DNA from: Polluticaenibacter yanchengensis
GTDB taxonomy: Bacteria; Bacteroidota; Bacteroidia; Chitinophagales; Chitinophagaceae
Length of the DNA: 64,000 nucleotides
Direction: 5' to 3'
NCBI GenBank assembly: GCA_027854065.1
Contig: JAQGEF010000003.1
Span: 62,001 to 126,000 of the forward strand
Shown here: positions 16,887-27,400 of the stretch, piece after piece
How the letters are laid out: every line of letters begins with the position of its first letter
Numbering within the stretch: the first letter of the stretch is position 1
The notes under the pieces: model-generated
Seen by the model: the letters and a program-made list of their open reading frames with translations, nothing else
What the model was told of the DNA's origin: nothing
Databases searched by the model: none
Position numbers and translations under genes: made by a program

Positions 16887-17807
16887 TTGTACATACATGG
16901 CAGTAATGCCACATAAAGCCTTAAACAACATCAGCCCATCAATAACTGATAAATAATAGAGTATCGGCCGTCTTTTTTGTAAACTGAAAGCGACCAGCAA
17001 TACAGCAATGAATGGTAATGTATTGATAGCGATCCTGTAGATATTAAAATGCAGTAACCAGGCGTTGATATAAAGCGCTATTAAACCAAGTATAATCAAA
17101 GGCACCACGTATTTATAAATGGTATTCCTCAAACCGAATTTAACCACATGCGTTTGCAAGTGATGATTGTAATCCATCGCATAATCCTTAATATCGAACA
17201 AAACGCATAACACGGTTATAAACATCATGTTCTTTATAAAAAGGAACATGAACAGGTACTTAAGCGGAAACGAATAATGATGCCAGAAACCGCTGAAAAG
17301 GATAGGGAAGAAGCTGACAGTGCCAGCCCATACAAAGCCAATGATAAAAGGTTTCAACCAGCCAATCCTGCGCAGGTTTACTGAGAATTTATTGTTCTCA
17401 ATACCATAATACAAAATAGCCACTGTTATTAATATGCTGCAAACGAGAATTTGCCAGGCAGGCAGGTTAAATATCTCTGAAGAAAATGTTTTAATGTAAA
17501 AAGCACTTATAAGAATCACAGAAATAACAATGGAATAATTAAAAAGCTTCAGCGCCTTAATATGGTTCATATACCACAGGCTTCTTTTATTCGACGTGTT
17601 TTTTTGTAACTGTTGAGGCAAATAAGCGTAAATATAAAAAGAGGTGGTAACCAGGCCGGTAAAAACATAAAAATGCCATGGAAAATGTGGCAGGCTAAGC
17701 TGGTGTACAGTTTCCAAACATAAAGCAGCGGCACAAATACCGTAAAACAGGTTACTGAAAAACAATGCTTCAGATAATTTGTGCCAGAAACTTTTATTCT
17801 TCTTCAA
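16884..17807 (-). CDS. UbiA-like polytopic membrane protein
   Basis: 307 residues if started at the TTG at 17807; another TTG at 17858 would extend it by 17 residues and deepen the overlap with the permease gene. No ATG fits. Eight or nine hydrophobic helices are visible. The segment FDIKDYAMDYNHHLQTHVVKFG (given as FDIKDYAMDY and LQTHVVKFG) resembles the second Asp-rich motif of UbiA prenyltransferases, but the first Asp-rich motif NDxxDxxxD is not evident, so enzymatic activity is doubtful. It overlaps the end of the amino-acid permease gene by 14 bp and is probably co-transcribed with it. Confidence 0.55.
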   Translation of the reverse strand: MKKNKSFWHKLSEALFFSNLFYGICAAALCLETVHQLSLPHFPWHFYVFTGLVTTSFYIYAYLPQQLQKNTSNKRSLWYMNHIKALKLFNYSIVISVILISAFYIKTFSSEIFNLPAWQILVCSILITVAILYYGIENNKFSVNLRRIGWLKPFIIGFVWAGTVSFFPILFSGFWHHYSFPLKYLFMFLFIKNMMFITVLCVLFDIKDYAMDYNHHLQTHVVKFGLRNTIYKYVVPLIILGLIALYINAWLLHFNIYRIAINTLPFIAVLLVAFSLQKRRPILYYLSVIDGLMLFKALCGITAMYVQ

Positions 17808-19224
17808 GCTTTTTATTCTTTTGTGCAATAAAATAGAACGGCACGCCCACCAGTACAATGATCAGCCCGGGCCAGGTATACGCCGGTTTGTAAATTAACA
17901 GCAAAATACAGAAACTTACCCCTAAAATAATATAAATAAACGGTAAAACCGGGTATCCGAAGCTCTTATAAGGCCTCTGCAATTCCGGTCTTTTCTTTCT
18001 TAAAATAAAAATACCAAGGATTGTCAATACGTAAAACATAACAGCAACAAAGGAAATCATATCCAGTAAATCGCCATACCTGCCGCTAAGGCATAAGAGC
18101 GATGCTAAAATCATTTGTGCGTAGAGCGCCCATTCCGGTACCGCATGTTTATTCAGGTTGGCTGCTTTCTTAAAAAACACGCCATCCTGGGCCATTGTAT
18201 AGTATACCCGGGCACCGGACAATATCAAACCATTGTTACAGCCAAATGTACTGATCATGATCATCACAGCAATGATGTACATGCCCCAGTCCCCGAAAAT
18301 GGCGCCACTGGCCGCTACCGCAACCCTGTCTTTCTCCGCACCGGCTATTTGTTGCATATTCAGTACAGATAAGTACATAAAATTAGCTCCCACGTATATA
18401 ATGGTTACTACCAACGTACCCAGGAAAAGGCTCAACCCGATATTCCTGTTCGGATTCTTAATTTCTGCAGCTATAAATGTCACATTATTCCAGGCATCAC
18501 TGCTAAATAAGCTCCCGGTCATACTCGATGCTATAGCACCCAATATCGCGCCCGTAGTCGCATAAGGAACAAATTCCCATACATTAGAAGCTTTATCCAG
18601 GCTTAAAGTACCGGCATTCCATGCGTTGCTCCAGTTACTTTGCCATACATCACTTTTAAGCGCATAAAGACCACAAATAATTAAGCCAAACAAGCTGATC
18701 ACTTTTATAGATGTAAAAAAGCTTTGTATTATTTTTCCCTGTTTGATTCCTTTCGTATTATTCCAGGTAAGAAGAACGATCAGTAAAATAGCCGTGATCT
18801 GCGCAGCGGAGATCTTAAATCCGGATAATGTAAAAAGGTAATTGTCCTCGCTTAATACAGGAAAGAGATATGCTGCAAATTTACTGAAAGCGACTCCTAC
18901 CGCAGCAATAGTGCCCGTTTGAATAACGGCAAATAAGCTCCAGCCATACATATAAGATATGAACGGGTTATAAGCCTCTTTCAGGTAAACATATTGCCCG
19001 CCCGCTTTAGGAAACATACCGCTCAATTCACCATAACTCACAGCAGCAACAATCGTCATAAACCCTGTAATCAGCCATACCAGTATCAGCCATCCGGCAC
19101 TGCCCATTGTCTGGGCAATCGGCGCACTAACAATAAAAATGCCCGAACCGATCATTGAGCCGATCACGATCATGGTGGAGTCATACAGACTCAGAGACCT
19201 TTTAAATTCCTGTTTGTTTTCCAT
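17794..19224 (-). CDS. APC-family amino acid permease
   Basis: 476 residues with about twelve membrane helices. The N-terminal motif IGSMIGSGIFI (residues about 22-32) is the substrate-binding unwound helix of the amino acid-polyamine-organocation superfamily, and PKAGGQYVYLKEAYNP (about 72-87) is a further signature. The overall form is that of LAT-type or basic-amino-acid exchangers in the inner membrane. Substrate cannot be told from sequence alone. It ends inside the start of the UbiA-like gene, with which it shares an operon; upstream lies a 447-bp divergent gap. Confidence 0.85.
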   Translation of the reverse strand: MENKQEFKRSLSLYDSTMIVIGSMIGSGIFIVSAPIAQTMGSAGWLILVWLITGFMTIVAAVSYGELSGMFPKAGGQYVYLKEAYNPFISYMYGWSLFAVIQTGTIAAVGVAFSKFAAYLFPVLSEDNYLFTLSGFKISAAQITAILLIVLLTWNNTKGIKQGKIIQSFFTSIKVISLFGLIICGLYALKSDVWQSNWSNAWNAGTLSLDKASNVWEFVPYATTGAILGAIASSMTGSLFSSDAWNNVTFIAAEIKNPNRNIGLSLFLGTLVVTIIYVGANFMYLSVLNMQQIAGAEKDRVAVAASGAIFGDWGMYIIAVMIMISTFGCNNGLILSGARVYYTMAQDGVFFKKAANLNKHAVPEWALYAQMILASLLCLSGRYGDLLDMISFVAVMFYVLTILGIFILRKKRPELQRPYKSFGYPVLPFIYIILGVSFCILLLIYKPAYTWPGLIIVLVGVPFYFIAQKNKKLEEE

Positions 19225-19671
19225 GCAGTCTTTATTGGTTTTGGTATCAATAAAAATAGGTAAAAATTATTGTCCTTCTGAAAAATCATTTAATTTCTGC
19301 TATAAATCCCGCTTGTTATATTTCTTAACAATTTGTTTATAATAAAAAATACAATACCGGTATTGGGTTATAGAGGTATGTATATAGTACTGCTAATTAG
19401 TATAATAGCAAAAAACGTTTTGTTTATTGCAGAAATATTTATCCAAGGTCGTTTTTAAGGTTCAAAATTAGAGGATTTTAAAAACTGCGGCTTGTGGCAC
19501 GGTGTTTGACTTTACCAAAACAATCCAATAAAGGTCTTGTGTGCAACATTAGATTGCATTTTCCGAAAAACTACAATATTTTTCATTTTGGCCAATGCGC
19601 CAGGAATGACCTTTACTGTCATATAAGACCTTTATTGTTAACCTTAGTTTGATAATTTAAAGTCTGTATGT
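19225..19671. other. Divergent intergenic region with 13-bp inverted repeat
   Basis: The region separates the minus-strand permease from the plus-strand glycosyltransferase and should hold both promoters. CAATAAAGGTCTT at 19526-19538 and AAGACCTTTATTG at 19625-19637 are perfect inverted copies, the second lying 34 bp before the glycosyltransferase start. They may be regulator sites or the stem of a long-looped leader hairpin. No gene is visible. Confidence 0.6.
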
Positions 19672-21090
19672 ATGGTCACCTCTAGTAAAAACTTTCTTAA
19701 CTCAACTGAAATAATCAGCGAGGCAGGAAAATTAAGTAGTAGCAGTAAGAAATTGATTGGTCAGTTCGATGTGAAATCTTTAAAAATTGCGGATTATTTT
19801 GTATTGTCCGGCACCTTTGCTTTAATGTTCTTTGCCGCATTCCTTGTTTACCAGTTACAACCATACTTCGAGCAGGTCCATTTAGAACGGATGGAATCAG
19901 CCTGGGGCCCTGCTGTAATGTACACTACTTTCAGTTTACTCGCGTTAAAAGTAGCATTCCTCATCTATGTGTTAGTACTACATTTCAAATACAAACCGGT
20001 TCAATCAGTTTCCGATGACGATCTGCCAACCACTACAGTCATTGTGCCTGCGTACAATGAGGGAGAACTGGTTTATCATACACTGATCAGTTTAATAGAG
20101 AGTGATTTTCCAAAAGAAAAACTGGAATTGTTAGCCATTGACGATGGTAGTAAAGATGATACCTGGGAGTGGATGCAGAAAGCGAAAGCAATCATTGGTG
20201 ACTGTTTAACCATTTACCAGCAACCTAAAAATATGGGAAAACGGCATGCGTTATACCGTGGCTTTAAATTAGGTGCCGGAGAGATATTTGTAACAGTAGA
20301 TAGCGATTCGGTAGTAAAAAAAGATACACTCCGCAATATGGTCAGCCCGTTTGTTGTAAATGAAAAATGTGGTGCCGTAGCAGGAAATGTGCGTGTATTA
20401 AACAACAACGATGCCATTATCCCGCGTATGCTCAATGTCAGTTTCACTTTCAGTTTCGAGTTCGTACGTTCGGCGCAAAGTGTTCTGGGATCCGTAATGT
20501 GTACACCGGGAGCACTATCTGCCTATAGAAAAGAAGCGGTACTGGCCTGCCTGGACGAGTGGTTACATCAAACCTTTATGGGCAAGCCATCAGATATAGG
20601 GGAAGACCGTGCAATGACCAATATGATTTTAAAACAAGGTTTCCACGTATTATTTCAGCGGAATGCATTTGTATATACCAATACCCCGGAAAAATATAAA
20701 AACCTTTATAAAATGTTTATCCGTTGGGAGCGGAGCAATGTAAGAGAAAACATCGCCATGAGTAAGTTCGCTTTCGGCAATTTCCGCCAGGGACCAAAAA
20801 CGGGTACCCGCTTATTGTTACTCGATCAATGGTTAAAAGTAATTTTATCCTATCCGTTAATGGCCTTAATGTTTGTCTTTATTTTTACACATCCCGTATT
20901 GTTCTTTAGTTCTATACTGGTTAGTATCCTTGTTTTTTCCAGCGTACAAGCCATATTTTATGCTAAAAGACACAATCTTTCAGAATCATTCTGGGCATAC
21001 CCGTATAGTATATTCTACACATTTGCCTTATTCTGGATTACCCCGTATGCCATACTTACAGCCGGTAGAGGCGGCTGGTTAACACGATAA
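19672..21090 (+). CDS. Processive family 2 glycosyltransferase (membrane-embedded)
   Basis: 472 residues. Helices at about 42-62 and 83-105 precede a GT-A catalytic domain with IVPAYNEG, IDDGSKDDT (Asp157-Asp158), VDSDS (Asp210-x-Asp212), the GED acceptor-site motif near 310 and RWERS near 355, the Bacteroidota form of the QxxRW motif. Three or four helices close the protein. This is the layout of hyaluronan, cellulose and poly-GlcNAc synthases that polymerise and export a beta-linked sugar through the inner membrane. The sugar is unknown. No partner polysaccharide genes adjoin it. A compact terminator overlaps its stop codon, so it is monocistronic. Confidence 0.85.
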   Translation: MVTSSKNFLNSTEIISEAGKLSSSSKKLIGQFDVKSLKIADYFVLSGTFALMFFAAFLVYQLQPYFEQVHLERMESAWGPAVMYTTFSLLALKVAFLIYVLVLHFKYKPVQSVSDDDLPTTTVIVPAYNEGELVYHTLISLIESDFPKEKLELLAIDDGSKDDTWEWMQKAKAIIGDCLTIYQQPKNMGKRHALYRGFKLGAGEIFVTVDSDSVVKKDTLRNMVSPFVVNEKCGAVAGNVRVLNNNDAIIPRMLNVSFTFSFEFVRSAQSVLGSVMCTPGALSAYRKEAVLACLDEWLHQTFMGKPSDIGEDRAMTNMILKQGFHVLFQRNAFVYTNTPEKYKNLYKMFIRWERSNVRENIAMSKFAFGNFRQGPKTGTRLLLLDQWLKVILSYPLMALMFVFIFTHPVLFFSSILVSILVFSSVQAIFYAKRHNLSESFWAYPYSIFYTFALFWITPYAILTAGRGGWLTR

Positions 21091-21108
21091 ATACCGTTTG
21101 GTATTTTT
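21088..21108 (+). terminator. Intrinsic terminator of the glycosyltransferase gene
   Basis: AAATACC-GTTT-GGTATTT forms a seven-pair hairpin followed by T residues; its first arm includes part of the TAA stop codon. Confidence 0.7.
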
Positions 21109-21164
21109 ACAGGACTCAGTTAATTTGAATTTAATTCTTATTCTCTGAGTCATTTTTATTTGGG

Positions 21165-21330
21165 GGTATCCCTTTTGCAGGTAACGTCCATAGCCTGTTA
21201 GCTGCGAAAAAATCTGAGTAGTTTCAATTTCAGCAAAAGGGCCGGGCTATTGCGGGGTACGCTTCGCTCCCGTGCTCCGCTAAAGCTGCGCACCGGCGCC
21301 TGCGTCGCCGCCCTCCATATCCCTTACCCG
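21165..21330. repeat. GC-rich dispersed intergenic element
   Basis: A block far richer in G and C than its surroundings. CCCTTTTGC near 21171 and GCAAAAGGG near 21233 are inverted copies, and a C-rich part follows with CGCTTCGCTCCCGTGCTCC and GGCGCCTGCGTCGCC. Similar vocabulary (CTGCGTCG, GGGGC, AGCCC) recurs near 30400, 47800 and 63740. It lies between genes and holds no frame of note. The role is unknown. Confidence 0.6.
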
Positions 21331-21411
21331 GAAATACAATAAAAAATATCCAGGGTTAAATCAGCGGAATAGTTTTCTTAATTAATTGTAATTATTAAGG
21401 AAACTTCTATC

Positions 21412-22014
21412 TTACAAAAAAGCATTATGATAATACTTCAGTTCCGAATAATCAATGCCCAGTTCAGTTGCAAGGTTTACTAAGTCATCCTCCGTATTAT
21501 ATTCAATATCTGTGAACTGGTCGTTAACAGATTTAAAATAAAAAAGATTATTTAAAGAAGCATCGGAATGGTAAGAAGCTTTTATAATATAGTCGAGATC
21601 TGATGAAGAATCTTTGTAATAGTACTTCTCAGTTTCTTCGTACACCGGCTTACCAGTTTCCAGGTCTATATATTCTTTACAAATGCAATGATTATTAAAG
21701 TCGTACAGGATATGATAAGTGAATATCAGGTCGCCCCCATCAAAATCCTGCCATAACTCCAAAGTCCTGTCATTTAAAACAGACTGCGTAATAATTGAAA
21801 ACCTGGTATCAGAACCTTTATAAACCGAACAGGCAGCTTCGGTTGTTTCTCCATTTTGTTTATAATGATAAATGTATTCCAGGTTGTGATTTTTGAACTC
21901 TTCTTTCTTAAGTAAAACCTCATTTTCAAAAAACAATTTAAAGTAGGTGTTCAGAGTATTCGTTTCCTCTAAAGAAACTTCAATCTCCTGTTCATTTTGA
22001 TATATGATGACCAT
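21412..22014 (-). CDS. Hypothetical acidic protein
   Basis: 200 residues, no signal peptide or membrane segment, strongly acidic and rich in Tyr, Asn and Asp. The C-terminal part reads DLVNLATELGIDYSELKYY, a helix-rich tail, after a body that looks like repeated antiparallel strands (YKGSDTRFSII, LELWQDFDGGDLIFTY). No family is recognised. It is flanked by a GC-rich repeat on one side and a 212-bp gap on the other and appears to be a single-gene unit. Start ATG at 22014 gives a reasonable N-terminus. Confidence 0.65.
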   Translation of the reverse strand: MVIIYQNEQEIEVSLEETNTLNTYFKLFFENEVLLKKEEFKNHNLEYIYHYKQNGETTEAACSVYKGSDTRFSIITQSVLNDRTLELWQDFDGGDLIFTYHILYDFNNHCICKEYIDLETGKPVYEETEKYYYKDSSSDLDYIIKASYHSDASLNNLFYFKSVNDQFTDIEYNTEDDLVNLATELGIDYSELKYYHNAFL

Positions 22015-22226
22015 ACTTCCCGGATTTTCTTTTTTGATAAAGTGTTAGTGCAGACTGAGGTCTTATTTTATTGCAAATTACAGAAACAACCTGCGCATTT
22101 TACATTTGAACATGAATTTAGTTTTAAACATCTGGTGAAAAGTCTATTTCATATCCTGGCTGGTTCATAAATGATAATACAGAAGGGAAATAACAGGCTA
22201 TGAAGTTTTATATTTTGTGATGAAAG

Positions 22227-22649
22227 TTATTTTTTATTGATGATCCCATCCTTAAATAACCGGTTAAATAATTGTAGCACGCCCGGTACCTGTTCTCTTT
22301 CCAACCGGTAAGTCTCAAAATCAAAAAAATGCACTTCTCCTATTTCATTGCCCGGTTTAATAGCATCAGTTTCTAACGGGTAAAAGAAACAATCCTGTTC
22401 CATTACCAGGTTATTCGCCTCTCCAAAAGCCGGTGCTGTAATATGACAATAGAATTCAAGTTGCTCCGGGATCAAGTGAATATTTAACTCTTCCGAAATC
22501 TCTCTTACTAAAGATTGTATCGCCGTTTCGCCTTCATCCACTTTGCCGCCCGGCAAATACCAGGCATTTTTATTTTTACTGAATGCCAAAAGTAGCCTGT
22601 TGTTTTTTACTACCACTAATGCGGATGTGAATAATGTTTTTTGTTCCAT
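22227..22649 (-). CDS. Nudix hydrolase
   Basis: 140 residues, a single Nudix domain. The box runs from Gly35 to Ile57: GKVDEGE, then R49-E50, and E53-E54 binding the metal. The normally conserved Gly before the last hydrophobic position is Asn56, a deviation seen in some members. Proteins of this type hydrolyse nucleoside diphosphates linked to another group; the substrate cannot be deduced. Preceding YLPGG is typical of the family. It is transcribed alone on the minus strand. Confidence 0.88.
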   Translation of the reverse strand: MEQKTLFTSALVVVKNNRLLLAFSKNKNAWYLPGGKVDEGETAIQSLVREISEELNIHLIPEQLEFYCHITAPAFGEANNLVMEQDCFFYPLETDAIKPGNEIGEVHFFDFETYRLEREQVPGVLQLFNRLFKDGIINKK

Positions 22650-22767
22650 GCTTATTAATTCTGTTGCAGCTTTGTATTTTGTAATAATACGATTAAACAG
22701 TAAAAAGACAGTTCAATTTCTTTAAAACAGGTGAAGTGTTTGTTATGAAATATGTCGTTTTAAAACG

Positions 22768-22800
22768 CAGAAGAGGATGTCCGGCGGACATCCTCTTCTG
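22768..22800 (-). terminator. Long hairpin terminator after the barrel gene
   Basis: CAGAAGAGGATGTCCG and CGGACATCCTCTTCTG are perfect 16-base complements around one base. It lies 40 bp past the stop of the minus-strand barrel/TPR operon and is followed on that strand by a T-rich stretch. It also shields the Nudix gene from read-through. Confidence 0.85.
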
Positions 22801-22840
22801 TTATATGAGCTATTTATTATTCAAATGATAACAAAAGTGC

Positions 22841-24469
22841 TTAAAAACGATATATAATACCACCCATTACCTGGAAGCCCAGGTTCTGGTAAAGATTAAA
22901 TCTTTGGTATTTGTTATTGAAAACGTTACTGAACTGTAACCAGACATCGAAGTTGGATTTGATGTTAAGTTCGGCGCCAAGATTTAAATCGTAACCGGCT
23001 TTCAATTTACCCGAAGTCGCGTCAAATTTATTGTACCATGTACCACCAAAGCCATACAGATCGGCTTTCGCATAAAGCCCTTTCATGATTTTAGCACGGG
23101 CATTACTGCTGAACTCCATCGGCAACAGACCATAAGCATCCGGTACAATGTCTATACCGCCGTATTTATTGAACTTAAGCGTATTGAACCACTGGAAATC
23201 ATCAGCTTTTATATACGATAATTCTCCGGCAATGCTAAATACGTTCATGTTGGCTTCATTCACCACATAATAGCGATTATTGAGCGCATAATGATTGGCG
23301 AATAATGACATGTTGTTGATTTTCGCATATCCAGCTTTTACACGGAATGATAAATGGTTGTCCACAACCGCTTTAAAAGCTCCATAAAATTCGTTGTATA
23401 AAGTATTACGCACATCGTAGGACTGGTATTCTATCCAGGGATTTGTTTTAACCAAAGTCTGGAAAGACTGCTCTTTGTAATAGCCCTGCCATCCTGCCTG
23501 GAAAATAAAGTCGCTGCCACTGATCAGGAAGTCTGTTTGAATGTCCGGCAGTAGTTTAAATTCACTTTTGCTCCAGCTAGGTATCACGCCTGCCTTCACA
23601 CGAATGTTATCGCCAATATTGAATTTGCCTGCCAGGCTAAGCATAAATAAATTATTGGAAAAGCTGGCATCGCCTGCTTTAAATTTAGATACACTACCTT
23701 TTAAGCCCAGCAAAACTGATAGGTCCTCATTCATTTTCTTCTCGAACGGTGCGCTGAATGCGGCATAAATGTCCGTAGCGCTGCGGGAACCGCCCATGAA
23801 ATTGATATCTACAGAAGGACTGTAATAAACAGCGGCATCTTTTTCTACCTGGTTGGTAAATGTCGCATTCAGGTTGATGGAATTAAAGGAGTTTTTTAAA
23901 ATATCAGCATCTGCTTCCTGGTCAATCAGGCCATATTTCCTGACATTTAAACCGGATAAGCCTGCATTTAAATACAGTTCCTGCGAATTGCTGATGGCTT
24001 GGGCATGATGGCCTTTGATGCCCCATTGAGCAAATTGCTGGTTGGGTAATTTTCCTTTTGAACGGGTGAAGTTTCCTTCCAGCATGCTGTTGGATTTTAC
24101 GCCGTCACCAAACGACATCGCGCCTTTCAGATACGGTGTGCCGAAGTTGCCAAAGCCTGCTTTCACATAATTCTTATTAACAGAAGTCGGCTCTGTATTG
24201 TCAGACTCATAGGCTAACGGTTTTAACGGAGCAGGATAAAAATTAAATGAAAGGTTCTGCACCGGTATATTGTATTGCAACCTTGGCCTTACCGAATCGA
24301 TAGGGGCCGGGGTAGCGGTAAACCCGATTTTGGAAGCCGGCATTAATGATGGCTTAAACTGGGAGGTGATTTCAATCGTTTTCTGTGTATCCTGTGCAAA
24401 TATTATTTGCGGAACAGAATAAAGCGATAAACTGAATGCTAAAACAGCAATATTTTTTTTAAGGTACAT
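22841..24469 (-). CDS. Outer-membrane beta-barrel protein paired with TPR protein
   Basis: 542 residues. A signal peptide ends at about residue 25 (IIFAQDT). A short Pro-rich periplasmic N-terminal stretch (SLMPASKIGFTATPAPID) leads into a barrel of alternating aromatic and polar strands that ends in IYRF, with the C-terminal Phe needed for outer-membrane assembly. It resembles the barrel part of TonB-dependent receptors but no plug domain or TonB box is apparent. The gene follows the large TPR gene by 28 bp, so the two products probably work together at the outer membrane. The transported substrate, if any, is unknown. Confidence 0.65.
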   Translation of the reverse strand: MYLKKNIAVLAFSLSLYSVPQIIFAQDTQKTIEITSQFKPSLMPASKIGFTATPAPIDSVRPRLQYNIPVQNLSFNFYPAPLKPLAYESDNTEPTSVNKNYVKAGFGNFGTPYLKGAMSFGDGVKSNSMLEGNFTRSKGKLPNQQFAQWGIKGHHAQAISNSQELYLNAGLSGLNVRKYGLIDQEADADILKNSFNSINLNATFTNQVEKDAAVYYSPSVDINFMGGSRSATDIYAAFSAPFEKKMNEDLSVLLGLKGSVSKFKAGDASFSNNLFMLSLAGKFNIGDNIRVKAGVIPSWSKSEFKLLPDIQTDFLISGSDFIFQAGWQGYYKEQSFQTLVKTNPWIEYQSYDVRNTLYNEFYGAFKAVVDNHLSFRVKAGYAKINNMSLFANHYALNNRYYVVNEANMNVFSIAGELSYIKADDFQWFNTLKFNKYGGIDIVPDAYGLLPMEFSSNARAKIMKGLYAKADLYGFGGTWYNKFDATSGKLKAGYDLNLGAELNIKSNFDVWLQFSNVFNNKYQRFNLYQNLGFQVMGGIIYRF

Positions 24470-24497
24470 CTTTTATAATTGTTGAAAAGATTATTGA

Positions 24498-27400
24498 TTA
24501 ATTGATTTTAGAGGCAGCCTGTTCTGCTGCTTCTACCTGTGCCAGCTTTTGTTTGGCTTCAGTTACAATCTCTGAAATGGTAGATGCAGACGCTACGCTC
24601 TGGAACGTTGCTTTGGCATTGAAATAATCTTTTTGTTTTAAATAAATATCTCCCAGTAATAAGTAGGATTTCGCTACCCAGAATTCGTAAGAAGCTGATT
24701 TTTGAATGACCTCAAATGCTGTTTTCTCGGCATCATCCAGCTTATTGGTAAGAAACTGGCAAGTAGCAATGGCATATCTTGCTTCTGCGCCGTACTCTGC
24801 TTTATTCAGGGTGGTTACCTGTTTGTAATAGGTAATGGCTTCTGTATAATTCTTGTTTTCCTGTGCGCTCTTACCTAAGGTCAGGTTCGCGAATACTTTA
24901 TCGTCTGTGCCCGCCCCACGTTGGTTTAACAGGTCTTTGGCATTATTTACTGCTTCTGTGTATTGTTTGTTATAATACTGACAGCGTACCAGGCCGCGCA
25001 TGGCTTCCAACAGGTTTTCATCGTTGCTGGCATATGCTTTTAGCTGTGTAAAGTACTGTGTGGCTTTGGTGTAATCTTTTTTATCGAAATAATAGTTGCG
25101 TGCAGTTGCCAATATGGCGGCTTCTGCATATTTATTAGGAGCATTGCCAGCAACATATTCATAATGTGTGAGTGCGTTGGCTGCGTCTTTTTTATCGTTG
25201 TACAGGTTCGCGATATTGTAATGGGCATCTATTATATAACGGCCGTTCGGATACCTGGTTATATAATCTTTTAAGCTTTCTATGGCTTCAGTGGTTTTAT
25301 TATCCACCAACTGCAATTCTATGGCGCCATAGGTCAGTGAATCTGCCGCCTGGTTATCTATGTTCCTTCCGATAGAATTAGAGTAGGCAATGTAATCAGC
25401 GGCTTTGCCTTTTTCTATATAGATGCTTTTGATATTGTCCAGTGCGTCCTCACTTTCTTCGGCTTGCGGGTATTGTTTTACCAGGCTTTTGAAAGTAGCT
25501 AAGGCTTCATCGTTCTTTTTAAGATTGTACTGGGCAAGGCCTAGTTTTAAAAGGGCTTCCGGCTTTAGATTGCTGGAGCTTTTATTGTTAATGATCCTGT
25601 TCAGGTACGGAACGGCATTGCTGTAATTCTCATCATCTAAATACACGTTGGCTATTTCCATTAAAGATGCAGGAATTAATAAACTATTGGTATAGTTCCT
25701 GTCTATAGACTGCAGCTTTTCAATTTTCGATGTTTTTTTATTTAAAGCCCCGTCTATCATTGCAGTTTGGAAAGTGGCGTAATCCCCGGCTATACCGTTG
25801 CTGCTAATGACTTTGTTATACAAGCTTGCGGCATTGGTAAAAGACTTCTGCATGTAATAACTATCTGCCAGGCGAATGGTCACATCTTCATTCAATTGTT
25901 TTGATGCAAGTGATTTTGATTGTAATGTGGCGAATTCTTTTTGTGCATTGGCGTAGTCTTCATTCCTGAGATAGCTATATGCCAGATTGTACCTGGCATT
26001 GTCCGGGTTAACGTCACCGCTGGTCAATGGCTTGGCCAGGTAATCTTTATAATAGCCGATAGCGCTTGGGTAACTGCCATTATTATAGGCAATTTCTCCC
26101 AGCCAGAAGTTGACTAATGGCAATACCGCTCCATTGTTGGGTGCTTTGTAAGCTTTCAGCAGGAGGACATTTGCCTGGGATATTTTTTTATCGTTTAAGA
26201 GTTCCTGGGCCCGGTTGTATAATATTTTAGCATACTGGCTTTGGGACGCTTCGCTTTTACTGGGTAATGATTCGTAAAGGTCTAATGCTTCTTTATAGTT
26301 GCTGGTATTTGATAATACATTTATCAACAGGTCTTTTGCTTCCGCATTGTATTTACTGTTCGGGTATTTACTGATAAAGTCTTTAAGGGTGTAAGAGGCT
26401 TCATTGTCAAAGCCGAGTTCATAGCTTAATTTACCGTAGTTGAATGTTGAGATTTCCTTCTTTTGTACATTGCTGCTGTTATTGCTACAGAAGAGGAATG
26501 CATTCCTGGCATTTGCTTTCTGGTTTGTCTTTAAATAGGAATCGCCTAATAAATACATCGCATCCTGGCTTAATGTATCCTGTCCGCCGGATAGTGGTTT
26601 GAACTGGTCAATGGCTTTTTCAAGCTGGTTGCTTACGTAGTAGCTGTAACCTAGTTCGTATAGGTCTTCTCTTTTTACTTTGTCGGACTCTTTTACGTAT
26701 TGTTCTAAATATGGCAATGCTTTTGAGTATTCTTTTTTCTCAAAATAGCCGTGTCCTATGAGCTGTTTTAACTCTGTACTATAGTATTGTTTTCCGCCAC
26801 TGTTAATGGCGTCTTCTGCCAGTTTTATGGCTTCGTCTTTATTGCCTAATGTATAAGTAATGCTGGCATTGTAGTAGGGGATTAATCCGGCATATTTTTC
26901 GCTTTGTTTGGCTATTTCAAAGCTTTTTTTTGCCTCTGCGTACCTGCGCTCGTTAAAAAGGATTAAACCGTAATAGTAATTGGCATCTACGTAGTATTCT
27001 GATTCCTGGTTGGCTTTGGCTGCAGCTAATAATGGTTTTGCCAGGTTGAATTTCTTTTGGGTAAAGTAGCCGTAACCTTTGGCAAACTGCATGGTGCTTA
27101 ACTGGGCTTCGGTAAGGTTTTCCGCATATGATTTTTCGAATGCAGCTAATGATTCATTTACCTGGTTATTTTTAAAATAATAGGTACCGAGATAATATGC
27201 CATTTGTCCTTTGAGGCTTTCACTGGTATGGTCGTCTAAAAAATCCAGGGCACTGGTGGCAGCGTTATTTTTCATTTGCATGAGTTCGCAGGCAATGGAA
27301 AAGAAACGTACTTCTTCGCGCTGAAGCTGATTGTTTGTTGGTACTTCCCTGGACAGCTTTTGTCCGAAATCTTTGAATACGGGATAGGCTAAACTGTAAT

